Shown here: positions 8,346-15,990 of the stretch, piece by piece
How positions within the stretch are numbered: the stretch's first letter is position 1
Layout of the letters: each line of letters begins with the position of its first letter
Source of the DNA: GAS188 sp035949255
GTDB taxonomy: Bacteria; Pseudomonadota; Alphaproteobacteria; Rhizobiales; Beijerinckiaceae
Reading direction: 5' to 3'
NCBI GenBank assembly: GCA_035949255.1
Contig: DASZIL010000033.1
Span: 1 to 64,000 of the forward strand
Length of the DNA: 64,000 nt
Notes under the pieces: model-generated
What the model was told of the DNA's origin: nothing
Databases searched by the model: none
Seen by the model: the letters and a program-made list of their open reading frames with translations, nothing else
Position numbers and translations under genes: made by a program

Positions 8346-9656
8346 ATGCGCAGACTCCTCAAGCCCACCCATGGGGTGCTTGCGCTTTTGTGCTTGATGT
8401 ATTTCATTACCTATATCGATCGCGTGAACTTCTCGACGGCGGCGATCGACATCCAGCCGGAATTCGGGCTTACGAACACCGAGCTCGGCTTCATCTTCTC
8501 GGCCTTCAATTATTCCTACTTCTTCTTCCAGGTGATCGGCGGTTGGATCGGGGATCGTTTCGGGCCGCGCAAGACCTTGTTCACCTGCGGGGCGGTGTGG
8601 GCGGCCGCGACCATCCTCACTGGAGCTACCGGCGGCATCATCACCTTGATCCTTGTGAGAGTGCTGCTCGGCTTGGGCGAAGGCGCCACCTTTCCGACCG
8701 CGACGCTCGCCATGCAAAATTGGGTCGAGCGCGGCAAGCGCGGCTTCGCGCAAGGCCTCACCCATTCCTTCGCGCGCCTCGGCAATGCGATCACGCCGCC
8801 TGTCGTCGCTTTCCTCATGGTGGCCGTCACCTGGCGCGGCTCCTTCGTCGTCGTCGGATGCGCGAGCCTGATCTGGGTGCTCGCCTGGGTTTGGTATTAT
8901 CGCGACGATCCGAAGGACCATCCCCACATCACCCCCGAGGAGCTCGCCGCCTTGCCGGAACCGCGCCGAGGACCGCGGCCGCAAATTCCCTGGGGGCCGC
9001 TCGCCAAGCGGATCTGGCCGGTGACGCTCACCTATTTCTGCTACGGCTGGTGTCTTGCGATTTATCTGAGCTGGCTCCCTCTCTTCTTCAAGAAAAGCTA
9101 CAACCTCGACCTCAAGCAATCGGCCATCTTCTCCTTCGGCGTCTTTCTGGCGGGCGTCGTCGGCGATTCGATCGGCGGCATCGCCTCCGACCTTGTCTTG
9201 CGGCGCACCGGCAATATCCGCTTCGCGCGCCTCAGCGTCATTCTCGTCGGCTTCGTGGGAGCGCTCTTGTCGCTCGTGCCCTTGCTCTTGACGCGCGACC
9301 TCGCCATCGTCGGCATTTGCCTCTCCGCCGGCTTCTTCTTCTTCGAGCTGATCATCGGGCCGATATGGTCGATCCCGATGGATATCGCGCCGAAATATTC
9401 GGGTACCGCCGCCGGCATGATGAATTCGGGCTCGGCCTTGGCGGCTGCCGTCTCACTCCCGATTTCGGGCTATCTCATCGACATCACGGGAAGCCGCGTC
9501 CTGCCGTTCACCATGTTGATCGGCATCCTCGCGGTCGGCGCGGTCGCCGCCTTCGCCATGCATCCGGAAATCCCCTTGGGCGATTTCGGCTCTCGAACCG
9601 GCAAGGATGGGGAAGCCTTGGCGCGCAAGCCCTCGGACGCGGCGCCGGTGCGGTAG
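8346..9656 (+). CDS. MFS transporter, anion:cation symporter family
   Basis: A 436-residue inner-membrane secondary transporter with about 12 hydrophobic segments. The opening LLCLMYFITYIDRVNFSTAA and the loop WIGDRFGPRKTL (motif A) between TM2 and TM3 mark the ACS branch of MFS, whose members carry hexuronates, tartrate, phthalates and other organic anions with protons. A long central loop (about 185-215) divides the halves. The start is set by AGGGAGG five bases before the ATG at 8346; an earlier in-frame ATG at 8280 has no such site. Followed by the fumarylacetoacetase-family gene, suggesting uptake of an organic acid degraded by the downstream enzymes. Substrate inferred only by context. 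Confidence 0.9.
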   Translation: MRRLLKPTHGVLALLCLMYFITYIDRVNFSTAAIDIQPEFGLTNTELGFIFSAFNYSYFFFQVIGGWIGDRFGPRKTLFTCGAVWAAATILTGATGGIITLILVRVLLGLGEGATFPTATLAMQNWVERGKRGFAQGLTHSFARLGNAITPPVVAFLMVAVTWRGSFVVVGCASLIWVLAWVWYYRDDPKDHPHITPEELAALPEPRRGPRPQIPWGPLAKRIWPVTLTYFCYGWCLAIYLSWLPLFFKKSYNLDLKQSAIFSFGVFLAGVVGDSIGGIASDLVLRRTGNIRFARLSVILVGFVGALLSLVPLLLTRDLAIVGICLSAGFFFFELIIGPIWSIPMDIAPKYSGTAAGMMNSGSALAAAVSLPISGYLIDITGSRVLPFTMLIGILAVGAVAAFAMHPEIPLGDFGSRTGKDGEALARKPSDAAPVR

Positions 9657-9776
9657 CGATCGAACGCCTGAATCGAACTTCGCTTGAACGAAACCCACAT
9701 CCTCAGGAATCCGCCTCCTTGACGCGGATGGGGAGGATGCGGGCACTATGGCCGCTCCGAACCCTGGGAGGCCCCC

Positions 9777-11096
9777 TTGCTCGAGACCGACGCGACGCAT
9801 GATCCGGCACGTCGAAGCTTCGTCGAGACGGCCAATCTCGCACGCGCCGATTTTCCGTTGCAGAACCTGCCCTTCGGCATCTTCAAGCGACGCGGCGACG
9901 AGATTGGCAGAGGTGGTGTCGCGATCGGCGACAAGATCCTCGATCTTGCCGCCGCTCAGGAAGCCACGCTTTTCTCCGGACCTGCCGAAAAAGCCGCCAT
10001 TGCGGCGAGAGGTCCGTTCCTCAACCCGCTGATGGCGCTCGGCAACCACGCGGCCACGGCCTTGCGCGCGCGGCTCTGCAACCTCCTCGATGCCGATAGC
10101 CGCGACCGCGAAAAGGTCGAGCCACATCTCGTGCCGATGAGCGAAGCCTCGATGCAGATGCCGGTCGCGGTCGGCAATTTCACCGACTTCCTCACCTCGA
10201 GCTTCCATAGTGAGCGGCTCTCGCCCACGGGCAAGGTGCCGCCGAGCTTCAAGACCATGCCGATCGCCTATCACAGCCGGGCGAGCTCGGTGAGAGTCTC
10301 GGGCGGAGCCATCACGCGGCCGCGTGGCCAATGGCTCGATAATGAGAGCATCATGCGATTTGGCCCGACGCGCGCGCTCGATTACGAGCTCGAGGTCGGC
10401 GCCTTCGTCGGCATCGGCAATGAACTCGGCCGGCCGATCCCGATCGAGGACGCGCGCATGCATATCTTCGGCTATTGCCTCCTCAACGATTGGTCGGCGC
10501 GCGATATCCAGCGCGCCGAGAGCGTGCCGCTCGGCCCGTTCCTCGCAAAAAGCCTGTCGACCAGCATTTCGCCCTGGGTCATCACCGAGGCGGCGATGCG
10601 CCCCTTTCGCACGCCTGCCTTCGCGCGGCCGGCGGGAGACCCCGCTCCCCTCCCCTATCTCGACTCACCGCGCGAACGCGAGAGCGGCGGCTTCGATCTC
10701 AAGCTTCGCGCCTCGCTCGTCACGAAGCGCATGCGCGACGCGCGCCAAGGCGCGGAGCGGATCACCAGCACGAATTTCAAGCATATGTACTGGACCTTCG
10801 CGCAGATGCTGACCCATCACGCAAGTAATGGCTGCAATCTGATGCCGGGCGACATCATCGCGAGCGGCACGACTTCGGGCCCCTCCGAGGAGAGCCGCGC
10901 CTGTCTCGCCGAGATCACGTCACGCGGCTCAAATCCGATCACGCTCTCGAATGGCGAGACGCGCGGATGGCTCGAGGACGGCGACGAGGTCATCTTCCGC
11001 GCCCGGGCGGAGCGCGAGGGCTTCACCCCGATCGGCTTCGGCGAGTGCCGCGGCGTGATCGGCCCGGCCGTGGATTGGCCGACCCCGTCACGCTGA
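9777..11096 (+). CDS. fahA: Fumarylacetoacetase family hydrolase
   Basis: A 439-residue protein with the full two-domain architecture of fumarylacetoacetase, which cleaves 4-fumarylacetoacetate to fumarate and acetoacetate at the end of tyrosine/homogentisate catabolism. An SH3-like N-terminal domain (to about 110) includes FGIFKRRG. The catalytic domain contains NFTDFLTSSFHSE (metal/catalytic region), AYHSRASSV, LDYELEVGAFVG (acidic metal ligands) and FGYCLLNDWSARDIQ. The start is a TTG at 9777 with GGGAGG five bases upstream; no ATG is in frame nearby. Homogentisate dioxygenase and maleylacetoacetate isomerase are not in the window, so the in vivo substrate may be a different acylpyruvate-like compound. 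A cyclase-family hydrolase follows 39 bases downstream. Confidence 0.88.
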   Translation: MLETDATHDPARRSFVETANLARADFPLQNLPFGIFKRRGDEIGRGGVAIGDKILDLAAAQEATLFSGPAEKAAIAARGPFLNPLMALGNHAATALRARLCNLLDADSRDREKVEPHLVPMSEASMQMPVAVGNFTDFLTSSFHSERLSPTGKVPPSFKTMPIAYHSRASSVRVSGGAITRPRGQWLDNESIMRFGPTRALDYELEVGAFVGIGNELGRPIPIEDARMHIFGYCLLNDWSARDIQRAESVPLGPFLAKSLSTSISPWVITEAAMRPFRTPAFARPAGDPAPLPYLDSPRERESGGFDLKLRASLVTKRMRDARQGAERITSTNFKHMYWTFAQMLTHHASNGCNLMPGDIIASGTTSGPSEESRACLAEITSRGSNPITLSNGETRGWLEDGDEVIFRARAEREGFTPIGFGECRGVIGPAVDWPTPSR

Positions 11097-11135
11097 ACGA
11101 CCGCGCCGCCGAAGCTTCGACCGCAAGAGGAAACC

Positions 11136-11924
11136 ATGCCCCGCCGGATCATCGACATCTCGGTTCCGCTGCAAGCCGGCATCGCCAGCGACCCGCCGCA
11201 GATGGCGCCGTCGATCGAGTATCTCGACCATCACGCGACGGCGCCAGGCCTTGCCGCCTTCTTCGGCGTGCCGGTCGAAGCCCTGCCCGACGGCGAATAT
11301 TGCGCCATCGAGCGTTGCGCGATCTCGACGCACAACGGCACGCATCTTGATGCGCCCTATCACTTCTTCTCTTCGATGAACCATCGGCTGAAGCCCGGCG
11401 GAGAAGCCTCGATGCGCATCGACGAGGTGCCGCTCGACTGGTGCTTCCAACCCGGCGTGAAGCTCGACTTCCGCCATTTCGACGACGGCTATGTCGCGAC
11501 CCCCGCCGATGTGGAAGCTGAGCTTAAGCGCGTCGGCCATGAGCTGCGCCCGCTCGAGATCGTGGTCGTCAATACGCGCGCGGGCGCGCGCTATGGCGAG
11601 GACGACTATGTCGACGCGGGTTGCGGAATGGGAAAGGCCGCGACCTTATGGATGCTCGAGCGCGGCGTGCGGCTCGTCGGCACCGACGGCTGGAGTTGGG
11701 ACGCGCCCTTCTCCCACACGCGCCGCAAGGTCGAGGCGACGGGCGATGCCTCCTTGATCTGGGAGGGCCATCGCGCCGGGCGCGAGATCGGCTATTCCCA
11801 TCTCGAGAAGCTGCACAATCTCGAAGCCTTGCCGGCCGACGGCTTCGAGATTGCGTGCTTTCCGGTGAAGGTACACCGTGGCTCGGCGGGGTGGACGCGC
11901 GCGGTCGCGATCCTCCCCGAGTAG
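11136..11924 (+). CDS. Cyclase family protein (kynurenine formamidase-like hydrolase)
   Basis: A 262-residue metal-dependent hydrolase of the cyclase/kynurenine-formamidase superfamily (PF04199). The metal-binding signature HNGTHLDAPYHF lies at residues 67-78, and a late Glu/His cluster (EKLHNLEALP) completes the site. Members hydrolyse N-formylkynurenine, isatin or cyclic imides. The ATG at 11136 follows an AGAGGAAA purine stretch. It is probably co-transcribed with the MFS and fumarylacetoacetase-family genes as a ring-cleavage catabolic set. There is no kynureninase or tryptophan dioxygenase nearby, so kynurenine as substrate is not supported by context. Confidence 0.9.
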   Translation: MPRRIIDISVPLQAGIASDPPQMAPSIEYLDHHATAPGLAAFFGVPVEALPDGEYCAIERCAISTHNGTHLDAPYHFFSSMNHRLKPGGEASMRIDEVPLDWCFQPGVKLDFRHFDDGYVATPADVEAELKRVGHELRPLEIVVVNTRAGARYGEDDYVDAGCGMGKAATLWMLERGVRLVGTDGWSWDAPFSHTRRKVEATGDASLIWEGHRAGREIGYSHLEKLHNLEALPADGFEIACFPVKVHRGSAGWTRAVAILPE

Positions 11925-11927
11925 CGA

Positions 11928-12920
11928 TCAGCGATAGACGGCCTTCATCGCCGTCTCGGGGTAGCGCTGGCCGGAAGCCGAACCCACTGGCACCATTCCC
12001 GAGATCTCATCGACCTCCCCTGGCGAGAGCCGCACCGACAAGGCGCCGAGGTTCTCATCGAGCCGCTCCTTGCGCTTGGTGCCGGGGATCGGCACGATGT
12101 CCTGGCCGCGCGCCAGGAGCCAGGCGATGACGAGCTGTCCGAGCGTGCAGCCTTTCTTCGCCGCGATGGCGCGCAAGGGCTCGATCAAGCCGAGATTGCG
12201 GGCAAGATTGTCTTCGGCAAAGCGCGGGTGCCGACGATGGGGATCATCGGCCTTCATGTCGCTTGGGCTCGCGAGCTTCCCGGTCAATAGGCTTCGTCCC
12301 AAAGGCGAATAGGCCACGAAGCTGATGCCGAGCTCGCGCGTCGTGCGCAAGGTTTCTTCGGCCTCGACACGGTAAAGGAGGGAGAACTCCAATTGCACCG
12401 CGGCGATCTTGTGCACCTTATGAGCGCGGCGGATCGTCTCGGGGCGCGCCTCGCTCAAGCCCAGGGCGCGCACCTTGCCTTGGCGCACAAGCTCGGCCAT
12501 GGCGCCGACCGTTTCCTCGATCGGCACATTGGGATCGACGCGGTGCTGGTAGTAAAGGTCGATCACCTCCGTGCCGAGGCGTTTCAAGCTCGCTTCGCAC
12601 GCTTCCTTCACATAGGCCGGGCGGCCGTCGACGCCATTGGCGCCGCCTTCCTGACGCGTCTGGCCGAATTTGGTGGCGAGCACGATGTCGGAACGCCGCT
12701 TGCCGAGTGCACGGCCGAGAAGCGTCTCGTTGTGGCCCCAGCCGTACATATCCGATGAATCGAAGAAGGTGACGCCGCGGTCGAGCGCGGCGTGGATCAC
12801 GTCGATCGCGGCTTCGTCATCGCTCGGCCCGTAAGCTCCGGAGAAGGACATGCAGCCAAGCCCGAGCGCTGAAACGCTCAAGCCGCTCGCGCCGAGATTT
12901 CTGCGAGGCAAGGTCGCCAT
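11928..12920 (-). CDS. Aldo/keto reductase (AKR13-like)
   Basis: A 330-residue NADPH-dependent reductase distinct from the one at 1070. RRNLGASGLSVSALGLGCM opens it, followed by FFDSSDMYGWGHNE with catalytic Asp and Tyr, VLATKFGQ with Lys, and YYQHRVDP with His. AVQLEFSLLYRV and VPIPGTKRKERLDEN (cofactor clamp) are typical of the AKR13/YakC group acting on aldehydes and quinones. The ATG at 12920 is chosen because the protein aligns from there; an upstream in-frame ATG at 13052 would add a low-complexity arm. It is convergent with the cyclase gene (three bases apart). Confidence 0.93.
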   Translation of the reverse strand: MATLPRRNLGASGLSVSALGLGCMSFSGAYGPSDDEAAIDVIHAALDRGVTFFDSSDMYGWGHNETLLGRALGKRRSDIVLATKFGQTRQEGGANGVDGRPAYVKEACEASLKRLGTEVIDLYYQHRVDPNVPIEETVGAMAELVRQGKVRALGLSEARPETIRRAHKVHKIAAVQLEFSLLYRVEAEETLRTTRELGISFVAYSPLGRSLLTGKLASPSDMKADDPHRRHPRFAEDNLARNLGLIEPLRAIAAKKGCTLGQLVIAWLLARGQDIVPIPGTKRKERLDENLGALSVRLSPGEVDEISGMVPVGSASGQRYPETAMKAVYR

Positions 12921-13100
12921 GATGCAAGCTCCGATTTCGCTGGGCCGGAGAGCGTGGTTCCATGAAGCCACCCTCCCTCTATGATGCGGGCTTCTTGCCG
13001 GTCCTGCGGGGCCGGTCAACGGAAAAAGGAGCGCATGCACGGCAACCAGCACCCCGCGGCATTAGCCTTGCCGGGAGCTAAGAAAAGCTCGAACCCTTCC

Positions 13101-13874
13101 TCACTTTTCGACGAATGCACGCTCGATCACATAATGGCCGGGCACCGAATGATTGCCCTCGACAAAACCGCGCTCGTCGAGAATGGCGCGCAGATCGCTG
13201 AGCATCGAGGGGCTGCCGCAAAGCATCACGCGATCGTGCTCGCAATCGAGCGGCGGCAAGCCGAGCTCTTCGGAGAGCATGTTCGAGGTGATGAGATCGG
13301 TGAGGCGGCCGCGATTGCGGAAAGGCTCGCGCGTCACGGTCGGGTAATAGATGAGCTTGCCGCGCACGAGGTCACCGAGGAATTCGTGATCCGGCAGCTC
13401 GCGCTGGATGAACTCTCCATAGGCGAGCTCGGCCACCTGGCGGCACCCATGCACGAGCACGATCTTCTGATAACGCTCGTAGGTCTCGGCGTCCCTGATG
13501 ATGCTCAAGAATGGCGCAAGGCCCGTCCCGGTGCCGAGAAGATAGAGCGTGCGCCCGGCGATGAGATTGTCATGGACCAACGTGCCGGTCGCCTTCCTGT
13601 TCACCAGCACCTCGTCGCCGGGCTTGAGATGCTGAAGGCGCGAGGTCAGAGGGCCGTCCTGCACCTTGATGCTGAAGAATTCGAGCCTCTCCTCGTAATT
13701 CGCGCTCGCCATGCTGTAGGCGCGTAACAGCGGCCTGCCCTCGATATCGAGGCCGATCATGGTGAACTGCCCGCTCCGGAAGCGAAAGGCGGGGCTGCGG
13801 CTCGTGGTGAAGCTGAACAGGTTCTCGGTCCAATGGTGGACGTCGAGCACGCGCTCACGGTCGAGATTGCTCAT
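13101..13874 (-). CDS. fpr: Ferredoxin--NADP(+) reductase
   Basis: A 257-residue FAD enzyme moving electrons between NADPH and ferredoxin or flavodoxin in the cytosol. FAD-binding residues RAYSMASANYEERLEFF (about 50-66) and the phosphate loop GPLTSRLQ are seen; the NADP half has LLGTGTGLAPFLSIIRD and VMLCGSPSML. The C-terminal extension after the nucleotide domain ends in VIERAFVEK, as in subclass I bacterial FNRs of Rhodobacter and rhizobia. The ATG at 13874 gives the family's usual length; a start at 13907 adds 11 residues. In related bacteria fpr is induced by oxidative stress; no regulator is adjacent. Confidence 0.94.
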   Translation of the reverse strand: MSNLDRERVLDVHHWTENLFSFTTSRSPAFRFRSGQFTMIGLDIEGRPLLRAYSMASANYEERLEFFSIKVQDGPLTSRLQHLKPGDEVLVNRKATGTLVHDNLIAGRTLYLLGTGTGLAPFLSIIRDAETYERYQKIVLVHGCRQVAELAYGEFIQRELPDHEFLGDLVRGKLIYYPTVTREPFRNRGRLTDLITSNMLSEELGLPPLDCEHDRVMLCGSPSMLSDLRAILDERGFVEGNHSVPGHYVIERAFVEK

Positions 13875-14187
13875 GTGTTGAGATTGCTCACGGGTGAAGA
13901 GATCCAAGGTGTCTACCGGCGAATGCGGTCGGCCAGGAGGGTTTGGGGAGCCGAAAGACGCTCATCAAGGCTCGTCTTCGCGGGGGAGCTATGCGCACGC
14001 GCACGTCCCTTCAAGCCGCGCCTGACAAAATGTCGCGCAAAGGCGCCTCGAGGGCGGGACTTGCGTTGCCGAATTGGCTAAGGTCGGCGGCCGCGGCGTT
14101 TTCTCAAAGATCGGCGAGCGCCCTCAACGAGTGGCAACGCAGAGAGCGCGCTACATCGTCAGAACTTTGCGATGAAATGAGACTTGC
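13875..14187. other. Intergenic region between divergent fpr and OYE genes
   Basis: Just over 300 bases without a convincing gene. It must contain the promoters of fpr (minus) and of the NADH:flavin oxidoreductase gene (plus). I see no clear boxes, operator palindrome or RNA gene; overlapping short reading frames look random. Confidence 0.5.
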
Positions 14188-15663
14188 ATGAAGTTCGGCG
14201 AATATCCCAAGCTCGCGTCCTTCGGCAGCGTCGCCGCGTTTCGAGCCCATCTCGACTCGCTTGGCATCGACATGCCGTGCGACGACATCGTGGCTGGCGG
14301 GTCGACCTCGCTCTTTGCCGCGCCGATGGAGGTCGCCGGCATGAAAATCGGCAATCGCCTCGCGCTCAATCCGATGGAAGGCTGGGACGGGGAGCGCGAC
14401 GGGCGGCCGAGCGAAAACACGCTGCGGCGCTGGCGGCGCTTCGGCGCGAGCGGCGGCAAGCTCGTCTGGGGCGGCGAGGCCGTCGCGGTGCGTCCGGACG
14501 GGCGCGCCAATCCGAACCAGCTCGTGATTTCGGCATCGACGCAATCCTCGATCGCTCGCCTGCGCGAGGCCTTGGTCGATGCGCATCGCGAAGCCATGGG
14601 CGGCGACGAAGGCCTCGTGATCGGCTTGCAGCTCACCCATTCGGGCCGCTTTTGCAAGCCGGACGACCATAAGAGATTCGAGCCGGTGATCGCTTATCGG
14701 CACCCCCTGCTCGACCGGAAATTCGGCTATCCCGAAGACCGGCCGGTGATGAGCGATGACGAGATACGCCGCCTCGTCGATGATTTCGTGACCGCGGCGA
14801 AGCGTGCGCGCGAATGCGGCTTCGATTTCGTCGACATCAAGCATTGCCATGGCTATCTCGCCCATGAGTTCCTGAGCGCCCATACGCGTCCCGGGCCTTA
14901 TGGCGGCAGCCTCGAGAACCGCACGCGTTTCCTGCGCGAGGTCGTCTCAGGCACCAGGGCGCAAGTGCCGGGCCTCGGCATCGGCGTGAGGCTGAGCGCC
15001 GCCGACATCGTGCCCTTCCGCCCCGATCCTGCCCAATCGAAGCCCGGCGCGCTCGGGCCCGGCATGCCGGAAGAGTTCGGATCGCTTTTGCCTTATGTCT
15101 ATGGCTTCGGCGTCGATTCGGAAGATCCGACAAAGATCGATCTCGCGGAGCCTTTCGCCTTCTTCGAAATCTTGCGTGAGCTCGATATTCGCTTCGTCAA
15201 TGTGACGCTCGCGAGCCCCTACTACAACCCGCATGTCACGCGGCCTGCCCTCTACCCGCCATCGGACGGCTATTTCCCACCGGAAGACCCGCTCGTCGGC
15301 GTCGCGCGCCATCTCGACACCGTGCGCCGGCTGAAAGAGGCCTTCCCTGATTTCTGCGTGATGGGGTCCGCCTACACCTATCTGCAGGAGTTCCTGCCGA
15401 ATGTGGCACAGGCGGTTCTGCGCCTGAAATGGGCCGATTTCATCGGCCTCGGCCGTATGCTGCTCGCTTATCCGGAGCTGCCGCGCGACCTTCTCGAGGG
15501 CAAGGCCGTGCAGAGGAAACGGCTTTGCCGCAGTTTCAGCGATTGCACCACGGCGCCGAGGAACGGTCTCGTCTCGGGTTGCTACCCGCTCGATGCGCAT
15601 TACAAAAAATCAGAAGAATTCAAGCGCTTGGCGGCCCTCAAGAAGCGCGCGCAGACGGCGTGA
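14188..15663 (+). CDS. NADH:flavin oxidoreductase (old yellow enzyme family)
   Basis: A 491-residue FMN-dependent oxidoreductase with an OYE-like TIM barrel. An unusual N-terminal extension of about 45 residues (KFGEYPKLASFGSVAAFRAH) precedes the barrel. Barrel signatures: IGNRLALNPMEGWDG, GLQLTHSGRF (FMN contact), FDFVDIKHCHGYLAHEFLSAHTR (substrate His pair), GPYGGSLENRTRFLRE and FIGLGRMLLAYPELP (FMN phosphate site). At the C-terminus, RKRLCRSFSDCTTAPRNG resembles the 4Fe-4S segment start of 2,4-dienoyl-CoA reductase-type proteins, but the protein stops soon after, so there is no second flavin domain. Divergent from fpr. It could reduce an enone or take part in aromatic degradation; the substrate is unknown. 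Confidence 0.88.
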   Translation: MKFGEYPKLASFGSVAAFRAHLDSLGIDMPCDDIVAGGSTSLFAAPMEVAGMKIGNRLALNPMEGWDGERDGRPSENTLRRWRRFGASGGKLVWGGEAVAVRPDGRANPNQLVISASTQSSIARLREALVDAHREAMGGDEGLVIGLQLTHSGRFCKPDDHKRFEPVIAYRHPLLDRKFGYPEDRPVMSDDEIRRLVDDFVTAAKRARECGFDFVDIKHCHGYLAHEFLSAHTRPGPYGGSLENRTRFLREVVSGTRAQVPGLGIGVRLSAADIVPFRPDPAQSKPGALGPGMPEEFGSLLPYVYGFGVDSEDPTKIDLAEPFAFFEILRELDIRFVNVTLASPYYNPHVTRPALYPPSDGYFPPEDPLVGVARHLDTVRRLKEAFPDFCVMGSAYTYLQEFLPNVAQAVLRLKWADFIGLGRMLLAYPELPRDLLEGKAVQRKRLCRSFSDCTTAPRNGLVSGCYPLDAHYKKSEEFKRLAALKKRAQTA

Positions 15664-15990
15664 GCCAAAGGGCGCGCTCATAGGACGCAAGGCCCAGCTT
15701 TTGCATCCGGCCGCGCCCTCGCATAAAAGGTGGCACGCAAAAAGGTCACAAGGCTTGCTTCAGCTTTTCGGGAGCGCACCTTCCTTTTTGTCGCATTTTT
15801 TCGAGCGGAGCGGATAACACGACGCGTCGGAAGTTTTTGAGCGAGGTCATCTTATTTGAGAGGGTTTGAAGTTGAAGTCTTGCCGGACAAAGCCGCCTGA
15901 TCCCGTTGAACCTTCGCCTCGCCGGGCGATGGCAGGGCATTTGCGTGTGCTCGCCAAAAGCTTCTCGGAAAGCTCCCGGGCCCGAAACGC
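15664..15990. other. Intergenic region upstream of the RND operon
   Basis: About 327 bases with no credible gene. A modestly AT-rich patch around 15780-15870 (with TTTTTGTCGCATTTTTT) is the most likely promoter region for the efflux operon. No divergent TetR or MarR regulator gene, which often flanks such pumps, is encoded here. Confidence 0.5.
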
